Assembly: GCA_003601835.1 (NCBI GenBank)
Contig: PIYB01000007.1
Location: 1 to 34,416 of the forward strand
Reading direction: 5' to 3'
Origin: Candidatus Bathyarchaeota archaeon
Lineage (GTDB): Archaea; Thermoproteota; Bathyarchaeia; Bathyarchaeales; DTEX01
Length of the DNA stretch: 34,416 nucleotides
Below are positions 1 to 8,190 of the stretch, piece after piece. The position numbers were made by a program, and so were the translations under genes. The notes under the pieces were generated by a model, which was given only the letters and a program-made list of their open reading frames with translations, ran no database searches and was not told the origin of the DNA. Positions within the stretch are counted from its first letter, which is position 1; each line of letters begins with the position of its first letter.

Positions 1-203
1 TTGAAGGAAAAAGAACAGATGACATCCGGGAAGTTGCTTCCTATGAAGGGCTTTACGGAGGTATCAGCGAGGAAGGCGGAGAAATCCTCGTCTACGGAAA
101 ACTAGAACATGTCTCTGACATAAGGCTTGGAACGGAATATCACCGGGTTCTGGTGGGTTCAAAAGAAGCTGGGGGAAAAGATTACATCAAGCCCTTACAA
201 TGA
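1..203 (+). CDS. C-terminal end of a nucleotidyltransferase-like protein (partial, paralogue of the next gene)
   Basis: This open frame runs in from the left edge (frame from base 3) and ends at a TGA at 201-203; only about 66 residues are visible. It is not in the ORF track because its start lies outside the window. The visible tail can be aligned by eye with the last ~60 residues of the gene on the opposite strand: IREVASYEG against IREIVSFRG, GKLEHV against GKLEKV, then TEYHRVLVGSK against TEFFRLVLGAK. The two genes are therefore probably paralogues lying tail to tail with a 9-bp overlap. No catalytic motif is visible, so function is inferred only from the paralogue. The C-terminal tail may be a small beta-rich domain shared by this archaeal family. 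Confidence 0.7.
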   Translation, partial: EGKRTDDIREVASYEGLYGGISEEGGEILVYGKLEHVSDIRLGTEYHRVLVGSKEAGGKDYIKPLQ

Positions 204-1226
204 CTTGTTTATCATGAAGTCAAACGGTTTCGCCCCTAAGACTAGCCTGAAAAATTCGGTGCCATCCTTCTCCGCGACCTTCTCGAGTTTTCCTTGAGCA
301 ACGATGTGTTCACCTTTCTCCGCTTGTTTAGCGAATCTTCCTCGGAAAGAGACGATCTCTCTGATGGGTGACGCCGCTGTTCCTGACAGAACCTCGACGT
401 CTGACAGTGCATATCTACAGGGCGTGAACATTGATTCTGAGTCGTCTTCGATCTTTGCCTTGATCCTTGTGTAGCCTGCTCGAGAATAAAGTCTGTCACC
501 GTATTTTTCGTTCACTTCATCCCAGTCAAGAATGAACCTGACGAAGAAATCTTTTCCCTTAAACTTTCCTTGAGAAGATTTTCTTCGCTCTACTTTGATG
601 AAGTCTTCTAGAGGCATCCATGTGTCCTTTGAACGGAACGCATACAATGCCTTGAGGTCTTCTGTGCTGTATGCGGAAACGGGACTGCATTTTTCTTGCA
701 TCAACGTTCCTAAAGCCTCGTATGCCCTAATGCAGTTCTCTCTTCCGTAAACTATGATGTCTATATCAGAATCTTCTGTATGGAGATCTACGAGAATCGA
801 CCCTGAGATTCCAAGTTTGCTGAAGCGAACAGAAGCCGCGTCATGCACGATCTCGACGAACTCGACAGCGAGAGACTCCAAAGGATCTAAATCATCCTTA
901 CTCAGAAGGCAAGAAACTTTTTCAGCGGGCTGGTACAGCTTTGAGACTTGTGTGTGCGGAACTCCTTGCATGTTTTCTCCGAAAACAGGGTCGTAGAAAA
1001 GGTACTGAGGAAACTTTTCCCTAAGGATGCGTTCCCTATCGGACAGCGAGTAAACCTTGGAATATTTTTTGCCTCCCCTTTTCCGTGTGCCCAAAGGGTC
1101 CTCAAAATAGCGAAGATAGGCGATTATTTTACGCGGAGGGTGAACAAGGCCTTTAACGTCGAAGATGAGTCCTTCACGGGTCTCGAGGAAATCTCCTTCA
1201 CGAGCCTTGTAAACTTTCAATTTCAA
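195..1226 (-). CDS. Archaeal nucleotidyltransferase-domain protein (pol beta superfamily)
   Basis: A 343-residue protein with a nucleotidyltransferase signature in its middle: SGSILVDLHTEDSDIDIIVY at about residues 141-160, giving the GS pair followed by the DxD metal-binding aspartates. This places it in the polymerase-beta-like nucleotidyltransferase superfamily, as in the uncharacterised archaeal proteins called predicted nucleotidyltransferase. About 130 residues precede the motif and may form a separate N-terminal domain; the C-terminal ~60 residues match the tail of the convergent gene at 1-203. The start appears to be TTG, with an AAGG-like ribosome site inside the end of the upstream citG-like gene, which stops 3 bases earlier, so the two are probably co-transcribed. 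The substrate (nucleotide, RNA or small molecule) cannot be told from the sequence. Confidence 0.75.
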   Translation of the reverse strand: MKLKVYKAREGDFLETREGLIFDVKGLVHPPRKIIAYLRYFEDPLGTRKRGGKKYSKVYSLSDRERILREKFPQYLFYDPVFGENMQGVPHTQVSKLYQPAEKVSCLLSKDDLDPLESLAVEFVEIVHDAASVRFSKLGISGSILVDLHTEDSDIDIIVYGRENCIRAYEALGTLMQEKCSPVSAYSTEDLKALYAFRSKDTWMPLEDFIKVERRKSSQGKFKGKDFFVRFILDWDEVNEKYGDRLYSRAGYTRIKAKIEDDSESMFTPCRYALSDVEVLSGTAASPIREIVSFRGRFAKQAEKGEHIVAQGKLEKVAEKDGTEFFRLVLGAKPFDFMINKSL

Positions 1227-1229
1227 CCA

Positions 1230-2264
1230 CTAGAACCTTAAGCCGTTCAACAATGCAACCATTAACGCGGCGGCGGTTAGGTCCGCGGTGGTCCCGGGGT
1301 TGTAGTCCTTGCCTAAACTCTGCAGCTTGGAGTCTAAACGTCGCAGAGCGGTTCTGCCCGCTGCTGTTGATAGCCCGCCTAGATTCAGGACTTCTTTGGC
1401 GGCTTCACATATCCAAGACGTTTCTTTTTTCCCTATTTTTACGGCTTTCTTTACGTCATTGGTCTTTTTTAACCCAACTTTTCTGGCGATGAAGGTGTCA
1501 GGAACTTCTGATAGGATTCTGAGAAAGGTGTGAACGGTTGCCTTGTTGATGTCACCCGTTTTGTTGAAGGTTTCTGTCAGCTCTTTGTACCCTATGTTGA
1601 AGGTGATGTTCATGCCTGTTACCAGCTCGCTTGCTACGGTATCATAGGACGAAGCGTCATTCATAACATCAAAAAGCGTAAGCCCTCGGCCAACAATCTT
1701 TGTTTTAGCTTCCTCATCGTACAAGTCCGGAACCCTGTTGTCTTTCAGCTTCCCCATTGACCCCGGAGAACTAGCTTTCCTCACCGCCTCATAAACAGCA
1801 ACAACATCCCTGCGCGTGGTTGACTTCACAATCTCCATTACGTCTGCGCGCAAGGAATCAAGAAGGAAATCTCCGTTCTCAACATAAGTTTTCGCCGCTG
1901 CTGCTCCTAAAGGAATGAAAAGAAGGCAGATCCCGAGGTGAGTGTTGCCTCCTCTGTGCGACAAGGATATTTCGGCAACCGCTTTTTTAATGAGATTCCC
2001 CACTCCGATCCTGGAAATATGTTCTTTCCGCCTGCCAACCATTGCCCCTTTTACAGCGGCATCTTCAACAGCGGAACCGAGAGCGACCGCACCTGCTAGG
2101 AAGTGTTCGTATCTCGCATCTGGATGATCCTTGAGTCTGTGAACGTTCCCAGGTTTCGGCCATCCCGAGACTTCAAGAACAGCGGCGAGCTGGGCTGAAT
2201 GCCTTACATATCTCGCGAGTTTTCGGGTTCCCATTTTTCTTTTTTCTTGTATCATCCGCATCAA
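1230..2264 (-). CDS. CitG/MdcB-like triphosphoribosyl-dephospho-CoA synthase family protein
   Basis: The protein carries the landmark motifs of the CitG family (PF01874): WPKPGNVHR near residue 35, GGNTHLGICLLFIPLGAAAA around residues 105-124, and a C-terminal NPGTTADLTAAALMVALLNG. Bacterial members make the 2'-(5''-triphosphoribosyl)-dephospho-CoA precursor of the citrate or malonate lyase prosthetic group. Archaeal homologues usually lack a lyase partner, and none is visible here, so the true product is unknown. It is about 344 residues against roughly 280-300 for bacterial CitG. The start is uncertain: an ATG lies at 2261, and a later in-frame ATG at about residue 11 (MGTRK) would also leave the whole family domain. 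It is followed almost directly by the nucleotidyltransferase gene. Confidence 0.75.
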   Translation of the reverse strand: MMRMIQEKRKMGTRKLARYVRHSAQLAAVLEVSGWPKPGNVHRLKDHPDARYEHFLAGAVALGSAVEDAAVKGAMVGRRKEHISRIGVGNLIKKAVAEISLSHRGGNTHLGICLLFIPLGAAAAKTYVENGDFLLDSLRADVMEIVKSTTRRDVVAVYEAVRKASSPGSMGKLKDNRVPDLYDEEAKTKIVGRGLTLFDVMNDASSYDTVASELVTGMNITFNIGYKELTETFNKTGDINKATVHTFLRILSEVPDTFIARKVGLKKTNDVKKAVKIGKKETSWICEAAKEVLNLGGLSTAAGRTALRRLDSKLQSLGKDYNPGTTADLTAAALMVALLNGLRF

Positions 2265-2531
2265 TCCCGGTTTAGTCCAGTTGGTTTTCTTGCAGTAGAA
2301 ACGTTCGCATCGTTGAGCCGCAGGTTTGTTGGACTAACAAATGAGGAAAAATAGCGTCCATCGGTTTCGCGCAACATCAACAGTGGCACCTTTCTAGTAA
2401 GCTTGTCGTAGAAGAAAGCTGGGCGGCGAACTTTATATCTGTAGTGCATGAAACTACGCGAGGACGTTGCACGGTTCATTAATATGAAAGGAGCGAAGAA
2501 AAAAGCAGATGGCTTGTAAAGTCTTACGATT
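2265..2531 (-). promoter_or_regulatory. Leader/promoter of the citG-like gene with alternative inverted repeats
   Basis: This gap has no convincing gene; the 92-residue ORF in the track here has no recognisable features. Reading leftward, AGATATAAAG (complement of 2431-2440) is a fair archaeal TATA element, which would give a leader of about 140 nt. Within that leader TTTGTT/AACAAA (2325-2341) can form a small hairpin. The overlapping TGGACTAA (2330-2337) is also exactly complementary to TTAGTCCA at 2272-2279, just upstream of the start codon. The two pairings exclude each other. Regulation is inference only. Confidence 0.3.
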
Positions 2532-3236
2532 CTACGCAAGATGGATCATGGAGGAAATGAAGCGAACCTGCGGCGGCGAAGAAGATATCAGGTAAATCTC
2601 TGCGAGAGCTCCTAGGAGAAGCAAAACCGCGCAGATTGCAATGGCCTTAGCAGCATTGGACAGTTCATTTCGGAACCCTTTAACCCCGTATCTGGCAGAA
2701 TAAAGAAGCCAGAAGCTTTCAGAGATCGCGAGGCTGTAAGACACATATTCCAACCAAGAATGCGGATACAAGAACAAGGCCACGAAGAGGAAAAACGGAT
2801 CAGCCCCGATCTCGGTGCTCATAACAGCTAAAATTCTTCCGGTTGAATACAAGACGAAGGAGCCATAGAAAGGACCTAAAACGGGTATAAACATCATCAA
2901 GCAGTACATTAGGTTGTTTCCATAAATCATTTGAACACCCGCAATCTCAAGCATTTCCTGCATCTGTTTTAGGTTCTGCATAATCTCCTGCGCCTCTGAG
3001 GAGGAGACATTCGCGAAGGTTCCTGCGGAAGTTACTGAAAAACAGACGGCTAAAGCTATCAACAAAGCGATGAGGCGAGCTTTTAGGGAAATAGTTTCTT
3101 TCGCATAATGATGCCTACGGCTGACAGTGCCTTCGCCATAGAACATTTGTTGAGAAAGGGGTGCCCCACAGTTAGGGCAGAACCTAGCTTTTTCATCTTC
3201 CGGTAACCGTGTGCCACATTTCATGCAGTAGTTCAT
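2532..3236 (-). CDS. Zinc-ribbon SpoIIM-like membrane protein
   Basis: The 234-residue protein begins with a zinc ribbon (CMKCGTRLP...FCPNCGAP; cysteines near residues 4, 7, 21 and 24). This is followed by a short linker and several hydrophobic segments at about 54-75, 105-130, 140-165 and 200-222. The middle (FIPVLGPFYGSFVLYSTGR, then a stretch with PHSWLEYVSYSLA) resembles the SpoIIM/DUF95 family of stage II sporulation protein M-like membrane proteins, which are common in archaea with no known role and no link to sporulation there. The combination suggests a cytoplasmic metal-binding head on an integral membrane body. ATG start near a short divergent gap. No operon partner is evident. The SpoIIM assignment is moderate; the zinc ribbon and membrane segments are clear. 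Confidence 0.65.
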   Translation of the reverse strand: MNYCMKCGTRLPEDEKARFCPNCGAPLSQQMFYGEGTVSRRHHYAKETISLKARLIALLIALAVCFSVTSAGTFANVSSSEAQEIMQNLKQMQEMLEIAGVQMIYGNNLMYCLMMFIPVLGPFYGSFVLYSTGRILAVMSTEIGADPFFLFVALFLYPHSWLEYVSYSLAISESFWLLYSARYGVKGFRNELSNAAKAIAICAVLLLLGALAEIYLISSSPPQVRFISSMIHLA

Positions 3237-3298
3237 GAACCCACCGCAGAATCATTCGTGAATTCGTTGAAAAACCTTCCTATCCCTTCGCGTAGCAT

Positions 3299-4306
3299 TC
3301 ATCTTTCGAGAGCATACCAAAGATGGTCACAGATAGGTCTGACGAGGGGTGATGCTGACCCGTCGGCGTGGATTATGACGCGTTCGTCTGGGTTTCGCAA
3401 GAATTCGCCGATAACAGCAGCCTTAATGCCGTGGTTTGACAGTTCATCTGTAACTTTTTCTGCTGCTTCAGACTTGACGGATATGAGCAAAGCGCCGGAG
3501 CTAATCAGCTGCAAAGGATCAATTCGGAAGAACGTACATATCTGTGAGGTTTCCTGCGCTATGTGAATGTTCTGTTCGAAAACCTTGACGCCGAGTCCAG
3601 CAGCATCCGCCATCTCGTGTATTCCCCCTGCAATTCCTCCTTCCGTCGGGTCGTGCATGGCTGTGACCCCGCCTGTGTTGAAAGCTAGAACCGCCTCTTG
3701 GACGACGCTGATCTGTTCGTAGAATTTTCGAGCGGAGTTGAGAAGTTTTTCATCCAGCTTCTTCTTCAACTTGTCGTATCTGTCTGTTGCTAAGACCGCT
3801 GTTCCTTCAATACCTGCTCCTTTCGTGAGTATAAGTCTGTCTCCCGGCTTGGAACCCCCGGATGTCACATACCGTCCCGGTTCAGTTACGCCCATTGCGC
3901 AGCCGATGATTACAGGTCTGTTCAGTTCAGGTGTAACCTCTGAGTGTCCTCCGATGATGGCTACGCCAAGTTTCTCGGCAGCGGAACCCATTTGAGTACA
4001 TATTTCCTGGACGGTTTTTTCCGTAGAGTTTTCGGGGAGAAGGATGCAAGAGGAAAAGAATAATGGTTGAACCCCGAATGTTGCTACGTCATTTGCGTTT
4101 ATGTTCACTGCTAACCAGCCTATTCTTTCCACGGCGCCTGTTATCGGGTCCATGGCGGATATGAGCATCTTGTCGCCGACCTTTACAACGGCTCCGTCCT
4201 CGCCGAGTGCTGGACCCAGCATTACATCTTGGTTTTTGACGCCTAGATGCTTGAAAACTGCTTCCTTCAGGGTGCCGGGCGGAATTTTTCCCATTGGTAG
4301 CTTCAT
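3299..4306 (-). CDS. AIR synthase-related / HypE-like protein
   Basis: This protein belongs to the PurM/HypE/ThiL/SelD ATP-binding superfamily. It shows GEDGAVVKVGDKMLISAMDP near the N-terminus, WLAVNINANDVATFGV, IIGGHSEVTP and DPTEGGIAGGIHEMADAAGL. Superfamily members activate an oxygen atom with ATP. True HypE ends in a PRIC-type tail whose terminal cysteine receives the carbamoyl group. Here RPIC is followed by nine more residues (DHLWYALER), so this is better called an archaeal AIR-synthase-related protein than hydrogenase maturation HypE, and no hyp genes are nearby. I prefer ATG at 4306 (MKLPMGKIPP) over the ORF-track start at 4342, because AGGAGA lies 11 bases upstream of it. A TATA element sits at about 4408-4416. 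Confidence 0.7.
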   Translation of the reverse strand: MKLPMGKIPPGTLKEAVFKHLGVKNQDVMLGPALGEDGAVVKVGDKMLISAMDPITGAVERIGWLAVNINANDVATFGVQPLFFSSCILLPENSTEKTVQEICTQMGSAAEKLGVAIIGGHSEVTPELNRPVIIGCAMGVTEPGRYVTSGGSKPGDRLILTKGAGIEGTAVLATDRYDKLKKKLDEKLLNSARKFYEQISVVQEAVLAFNTGGVTAMHDPTEGGIAGGIHEMADAAGLGVKVFEQNIHIAQETSQICTFFRIDPLQLISSGALLISVKSEAAEKVTDELSNHGIKAAVIGEFLRNPDERVIIHADGSASPLVRPICDHLWYALER

Positions 4307-4342
4307 CAACCCATATATCTCCTGCTTACAGATGCGTGTCAT

Positions 4343-4757
4343 GCGAGTTTACGCCGCAAACCAGGCGGCAACATTTACGTAGACATACTGAAAGGGCTGT
4401 TTAAGCATATTTATAACTTCTTGACAAACGAAACATGTTTCATTCATGCTCTGAAAACGGATAAAAACCCTTCCGGCGGTTACAGACTTGTTTGTCTTTG
4501 TTTTCCTCTTTATTCTTTTTAGACCAGGGTGTTGAGGGCAGTCAGTTTAAATAGCATTTCCGAATATTTTCTATGTGTGGGTGATGACAGCTCTGACCCT
4601 ACTGACATGGATTTGATGATGTAGATCTTGAGTGTGGAGCCCACACGCTTCTTTTGAATATGTCTGTTCTGCTTGCTTTGTTCGGTAAGGAAACTCAAAT
4701 AAGAAGCGTAGATGATTCTTAAGGCAGCCTAAAACATCGCCGTATCTTGGTGTTCGA
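4343..4757. promoter_or_regulatory. Divergent intergenic region with two TATA elements and a structured leader candidate
   Basis: No gene is convincing in this 415-bp gap. Leftward, GTTATAAATAT (complement of 4407-4417) is a good TATA element for the AIR-synthase-like gene. Rightward, TTTAAATAG at about 4546-4554 would start transcription near 4575, leaving a leader of about 180 nt before the UPF0282 gene. That start falls at GTGTGGGTGATGA (4575-4587). GTGTGG/CCACAC forms a perfect 6-bp hairpin at 4632-4646, and the 5' GTGTGGG can alternatively pair with CCCACAC at 4641-4647. The stretch also has box-C-like and box-D-like words. A T-rich run lies at 4490-4520. Confidence 0.4.
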
Positions 4758-5744
4758 ATGGAAAAACTCAGAAACATCAAAGTTGTCCCGGTTGCCTTCG
4801 AAAGCCTCGGTGTCCGCTCAATGTGCACCTACGTGGAAACGCCTGAGATTAAGGTTCTCTTGGACGCCGGCGTCTCACTGAGCCCTAACCGTTACGGTCT
4901 CGCCCCCCACCCTGAGGAATACAAGGTTATCAGAGAACGACGTAGCCTAATGTTGAAGATGGCTGAACAGGCGGATATCATCACGATAAGCCACTACCAT
5001 TTTGATCACCATACTCCTTCCTTTACGGATTGGGTTTGTAACTGGTGTTCAGCTACAACCGCAAGGAAGATCTACAGCGGGAAAATTGTTTTTGCAAAGA
5101 GCTACAAATCCAAGATAAATGCCAGCCAAAGACGACGAGGATGGATGTTTCACAAAACAGGTGGACAAGCCGCAAACAGACTTGAGTTTGTAGACGGGCG
5201 AACCTTCAAATTCGGCAGCACAACAATAAGATTTTCAAAACCCGTCTATCATGGACGCAAAGGTTCACCGTTAGGCTGGGTTCTGATGACCATAATAGAG
5301 CGTGACGAGGAAAAAATTTTGTTCGCTCCGGACATTCAAGGTCCGATGTATGAGGAGCCGTTGAAAAAAATCTTGGCTGAAAAACCATTTCTCGCCATAA
5401 TAGGTGGTCCTCCATTGTATTTAGCTGAGTACAAGGTTAACCCGGAAAACATAAAGTTGGCTATGAAAAACCTGGAAGTCATAGCTGAACAGATTCCGGT
5501 CGTCATATTAGATCATCATATTCTAAGAGACCAAAACTGGGAAGAATCAGCAAAGTTGGTTCTTAAAAAGGCGTCAAGTCTCGGTCACGTAATCCTGACA
5601 GCCGCGCAGTATGTTGGAGAGAAAAACCTCCTTTTGGAAGCTCAGCGGAAAGCCCTTTACGCATCTCACCCGCCCAGCAAGGAATTTTTGGAATGGGCGA
5701 AAATCAATATTCAGGAAAGAAAAGGCATCCCGCCGCCTATCTAA
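4758..5744 (+). CDS. UPF0282 family metallo-beta-lactamase-fold hydrolase
   Basis: A 328-residue protein with the metallo-beta-lactamase HxHxDHH motif as SHYHFDHHTP at about residues 78-87, preceded by the typical LLDAGVSLSP strand-turn. A downstream LFAPDIQGP supplies the expected second metal aspartate, and VILDHHILRD supplies late histidines. Length and motif spelling match the archaeal UPF0282 family (MJ1629 type), a relative of the beta-CASP and lactonase groups with no established substrate. It is probably cytoplasmic, since no signal peptide is seen. The gene stands alone on the + strand between leftward genes, converges on the dehydrogenase at 5843, and appears to have a long leader (see the region upstream). 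Family assignment is strong; the reaction is unknown. Confidence 0.85.
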   Translation: MEKLRNIKVVPVAFESLGVRSMCTYVETPEIKVLLDAGVSLSPNRYGLAPHPEEYKVIRERRSLMLKMAEQADIITISHYHFDHHTPSFTDWVCNWCSATTARKIYSGKIVFAKSYKSKINASQRRRGWMFHKTGGQAANRLEFVDGRTFKFGSTTIRFSKPVYHGRKGSPLGWVLMTIIERDEEKILFAPDIQGPMYEEPLKKILAEKPFLAIIGGPPLYLAEYKVNPENIKLAMKNLEVIAEQIPVVILDHHILRDQNWEESAKLVLKKASSLGHVILTAAQYVGEKNLLLEAQRKALYASHPPSKEFLEWAKINIQERKGIPPPI

Positions 5745-5842
5745 GGTGGAAAGAAAGACATCGGGAACAAGATGAGCTGAAGACTTATGATGCGCTAGGA
5801 ATTCGGGAAGCTGCTGAACTTGCCTGTTGACCGGATTTTTGG

Positions 5843-6895
5843 TTAACGCTTAAGGTATCGGTTCATGTCTTCGAGAACAGCTGATGGTATCGGCAAGTCC
5901 TTCATCGTCTTCAACCCTGGCTCGGCGTTAATCACTTTCGGGATTGAATTCACAATTATGGCGGCGGTTCCAAGGTCTCCGTGCACGCAGGGAGATATTT
6001 TCTCATGTATACTGGGTGTTCCATCAATTGTTATTGAGTCATATTCTTCTTTGGCACCGATGTAAGCCTTGAAAACCAAGGTTATCACGGGTTTCCCGTT
6101 CATGACGCCGCGTGCAGACTGAGACAAACCTGCCACATTTCCGCGTGTCACCTTTACAGCTTCGCTTTCCACCGGTGTTTCAGCTATAACCGGTTCCACT
6201 TCTCCAACCTCGATTCTCTGGAGACGCCAGCCTAAGGCGTCAGCTATCATGGCTACCGATTGTTCAAGGCCAACATGACCGGTGATCTGCCCTGTCTCCA
6301 TTTTTTCCTTGAATTCCTCAAGCGTTAGTCCAGCACCGATCTTTTTTTGGAACGGTATCCTCCGTTTCGCTGCATCCATAACCCTTTCAACATGAATCTG
6401 CTTGACCTCTTGGCAGAGACCAGTCAGCACAATCGGTAACGTGTCCATTAGGAAACCGGGGTTGATGCCTGTGGCTAGAACCGTAACACCGTGTTTTTTA
6501 GCTAATCTGTCAAGGTCCGCAGCTAGTTCTCTGTGCGAAAGATGAGGGTAAGAGAGTTCTTCGCATGTTGAAATCACATTCACACCGTGTTCGACCAGCT
6601 CTGTAATCTGAGAAAACACGTTCTTGAGGAAAGATGAGGTTGCGTGAACCGCTACGTCAGGTTTAGTGGCTGGCAGTACTTCGCTAGGCGCATTGGATAC
6701 AATGATGCCTAAAGGTTCCCCGGTTCCTATCACGTCGCTCAGATCTCGCCCAACCTTGTTAGGGGCAGAATCTATTGCGCAGACGATTTCGAGCCCTTTC
6801 TTTTTGAGGAGAAGTCTTGCTATGCTGGCGCCTATTGATCCAACGCCGTAAAGGGCAATTTTCAGTTTTTGTGGTTCAGCATTTTCTTTTTTCAT
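5843..6895 (-). CDS. Dihydrodipicolinate reductase-like (2,4-diaminopentanoate dehydrogenase-type) NAD(P)-dependent dehydrogenase
   Basis: An N-terminal Rossmann fold is clear: KIALYGVGSIGASIARLLL, an acidic VCAIDSAPNKVGRD turn, and VHATSSFLKNV. These are followed by VLATGINPGFLMDTLPIVLT, a run typical of the DapB-like family that includes 2,4-diaminopentanoate dehydrogenase. Members reduce or oxidise imine/amine centres; the substrate cannot be deduced here. The protein is about 350 residues, normal for that subfamily. I prefer the ATG at 6895 (MKKENAEP) with GGAAGGA about 11 bases upstream over the GTG at 6919. It is the last gene of the pfkB-agaS operon, starting about 50 bases after agaS ends, which suggests an amino-sugar or amino-acid-like substrate, but that is inference. 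Confidence 0.75.
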   Translation of the reverse strand: MKKENAEPQKLKIALYGVGSIGASIARLLLKKKGLEIVCAIDSAPNKVGRDLSDVIGTGEPLGIIVSNAPSEVLPATKPDVAVHATSSFLKNVFSQITELVEHGVNVISTCEELSYPHLSHRELAADLDRLAKKHGVTVLATGINPGFLMDTLPIVLTGLCQEVKQIHVERVMDAAKRRIPFQKKIGAGLTLEEFKEKMETGQITGHVGLEQSVAMIADALGWRLQRIEVGEVEPVIAETPVESEAVKVTRGNVAGLSQSARGVMNGKPVITLVFKAYIGAKEEYDSITIDGTPSIHEKISPCVHGDLGTAAIIVNSIPKVINAEPGLKTMKDLPIPSAVLEDMNRYLKR

Positions 6896-6944
6896 TTTTC
6901 GCTGCGTCCTTCCATTCACAGAATTCGAAGATGTAAGGAAACGA

Positions 6945-8177
6945 TCATCCAGCTACGATTACGAACCTTTTTTGTTTCTTAAACTTTTCATCATCATAGA
7001 TCTTTACGCCTTCCACGACTCGCGTTATTACGCCCTTCTCGCTTGGATTATCAGGCTTCAGACCTAAGCTGAGAGATTTGAACAATCCTAACGTTTGTCC
7101 GATCGTAACGTCAACTATCGATCTGCAATAATCAGGTATGATGAGAACATCATCTGGGTCTAATTCTATAACGTGGTCAACATAATCGGTGATTTCTTTA
7201 TTCCGTTTTTTACAGACAGCTATCTTTCTCATGCCGAGGTCTCGAGCGTGCATGTCAGCCATAAGGTCCAATTCGTAACGCTGAACAAACAGGTCATCTG
7301 ACACGTAATACACGATCAAGGTTTCATCGTTTACAGCCGCTTTAGGACCATGCCTGATCCCTAGAAACGAGTCTGCCTTACATATTATTTGACCAGCCGT
7401 CAGTTCCTGCAGTTTCAGATGAGATTCTAAGGCGCACCCGTACAGAGGACCGGTTCCCAAGAAGAAGCTTCTATGAAAATCGAGCTCCGAGATCTCCTTC
7501 AACAAAGCTGAAGATTCCTTAAGCACCGACTCAGCTGCTTTTGACAGGTCTTGGACTATCCTCCCGTAATCCTCCATGCTTAAGATGTAACCGAGAAGCT
7601 GGGCGGTCATCAGCATAGTTGTGAAGGAAGCGGTCATGGCTAAGCCTTGATCGTTTGTTTCCTCGGAAAGAACCAGTAAGAGAACATCCTCGCGTCCTTC
7701 TCCCAGTTTTGCCAGCTGCCCATCTCTGTTGCACGTAACAATAATATGGCTGATCTTTCCGCAGAACTTGTCAGCCAGCATGAAGGCGCCGACAGCTTCA
7801 GGGCTGTTTCCGGACCTGGAGAAGGAGATCAAGGTGGTTTCGGCATGTTTGAGAAAGATAGAGTCCCAGTTCGTCACGATGTCTGTGTTCGGTCTTGCTT
7901 CCACTGGTTTTTGCCACCGTTTTCTCAGCAAGAGTTCAGCTGAGGTCCCGATGAATGCGGATGATCCGGCTCCGGAGAGAACGACTTGTGAATTGTCTTT
8001 GTTTAGGATTCGGGATTCCACGAAAGACCTTATTTCTTCCTTTTTTCTGCTTAAAATCTCGAAGTTTTTAAGCCAGATCTTTGGTTGAGACCAGATTTCG
8101 CGGGGGGTGTATTCTATTCCTTTTTCTTTCCTTTCTTTTTCAGGTAATGAAACTAGCTCGTACAGGGGACCGGTCAT
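6945..8177 (-). CDS. agaS: AgaS-family SIS-domain sugar isomerase/deaminase
   Basis: A 410-residue double-SIS-domain protein. The N-terminal SLPEKE...EYTPREIWSQP is characteristic of the AgaS family. It is followed by the first SIS domain (VVLSGAGSSAFIGTSAELLL; ISFSRSGNSPEAVGAF), the family hallmark ETNDQGLAMTASFTTML, and the second SIS domain (FLGTGPLYGCALESHLKLQE; GIRHGPKAAVND). In bacteria AgaS is the galactosamine-6-phosphate deaminase/isomerase, or tagatose-6-phosphate ketose/aldose isomerase, of N-acetylgalactosamine catabolism. The start is well supported: AGGAGG overlaps the stop of pfkB and sits about 10 bases before ATG. Next to a sugar kinase, an amino-sugar phosphate is the likely substrate; the exact sugar is unproven. 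Confidence 0.8.
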   Translation of the reverse strand: MTGPLYELVSLPEKERKEKGIEYTPREIWSQPKIWLKNFEILSRKKEEIRSFVESRILNKDNSQVVLSGAGSSAFIGTSAELLLRKRWQKPVEARPNTDIVTNWDSIFLKHAETTLISFSRSGNSPEAVGAFMLADKFCGKISHIIVTCNRDGQLAKLGEGREDVLLLVLSEETNDQGLAMTASFTTMLMTAQLLGYILSMEDYGRIVQDLSKAAESVLKESSALLKEISELDFHRSFFLGTGPLYGCALESHLKLQELTAGQIICKADSFLGIRHGPKAAVNDETLIVYYVSDDLFVQRYELDLMADMHARDLGMRKIAVCKKRNKEITDYVDHVIELDPDDVLIIPDYCRSIVDVTIGQTLGLFKSLSLGLKPDNPSEKGVITRVVEGVKIYDDEKFKKQKRFVIVAG

Positions 8178-8190
8178 TTTTGTTTTCCTC

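Noticed and set aside
2261-2539. 92-residue leftward ORF between the SpoIIM-like and CitG-like genes
   Set aside because: No family-like features, overlaps the next gene's start, and covers the likely promoter and leader; treated as chance.
3299-4306. Calling the AIR-synthase-like protein hydrogenase maturation HypE
   Set aside because: The cysteine of RPIC is not C-terminal and no hyp or hydrogenase genes are near.
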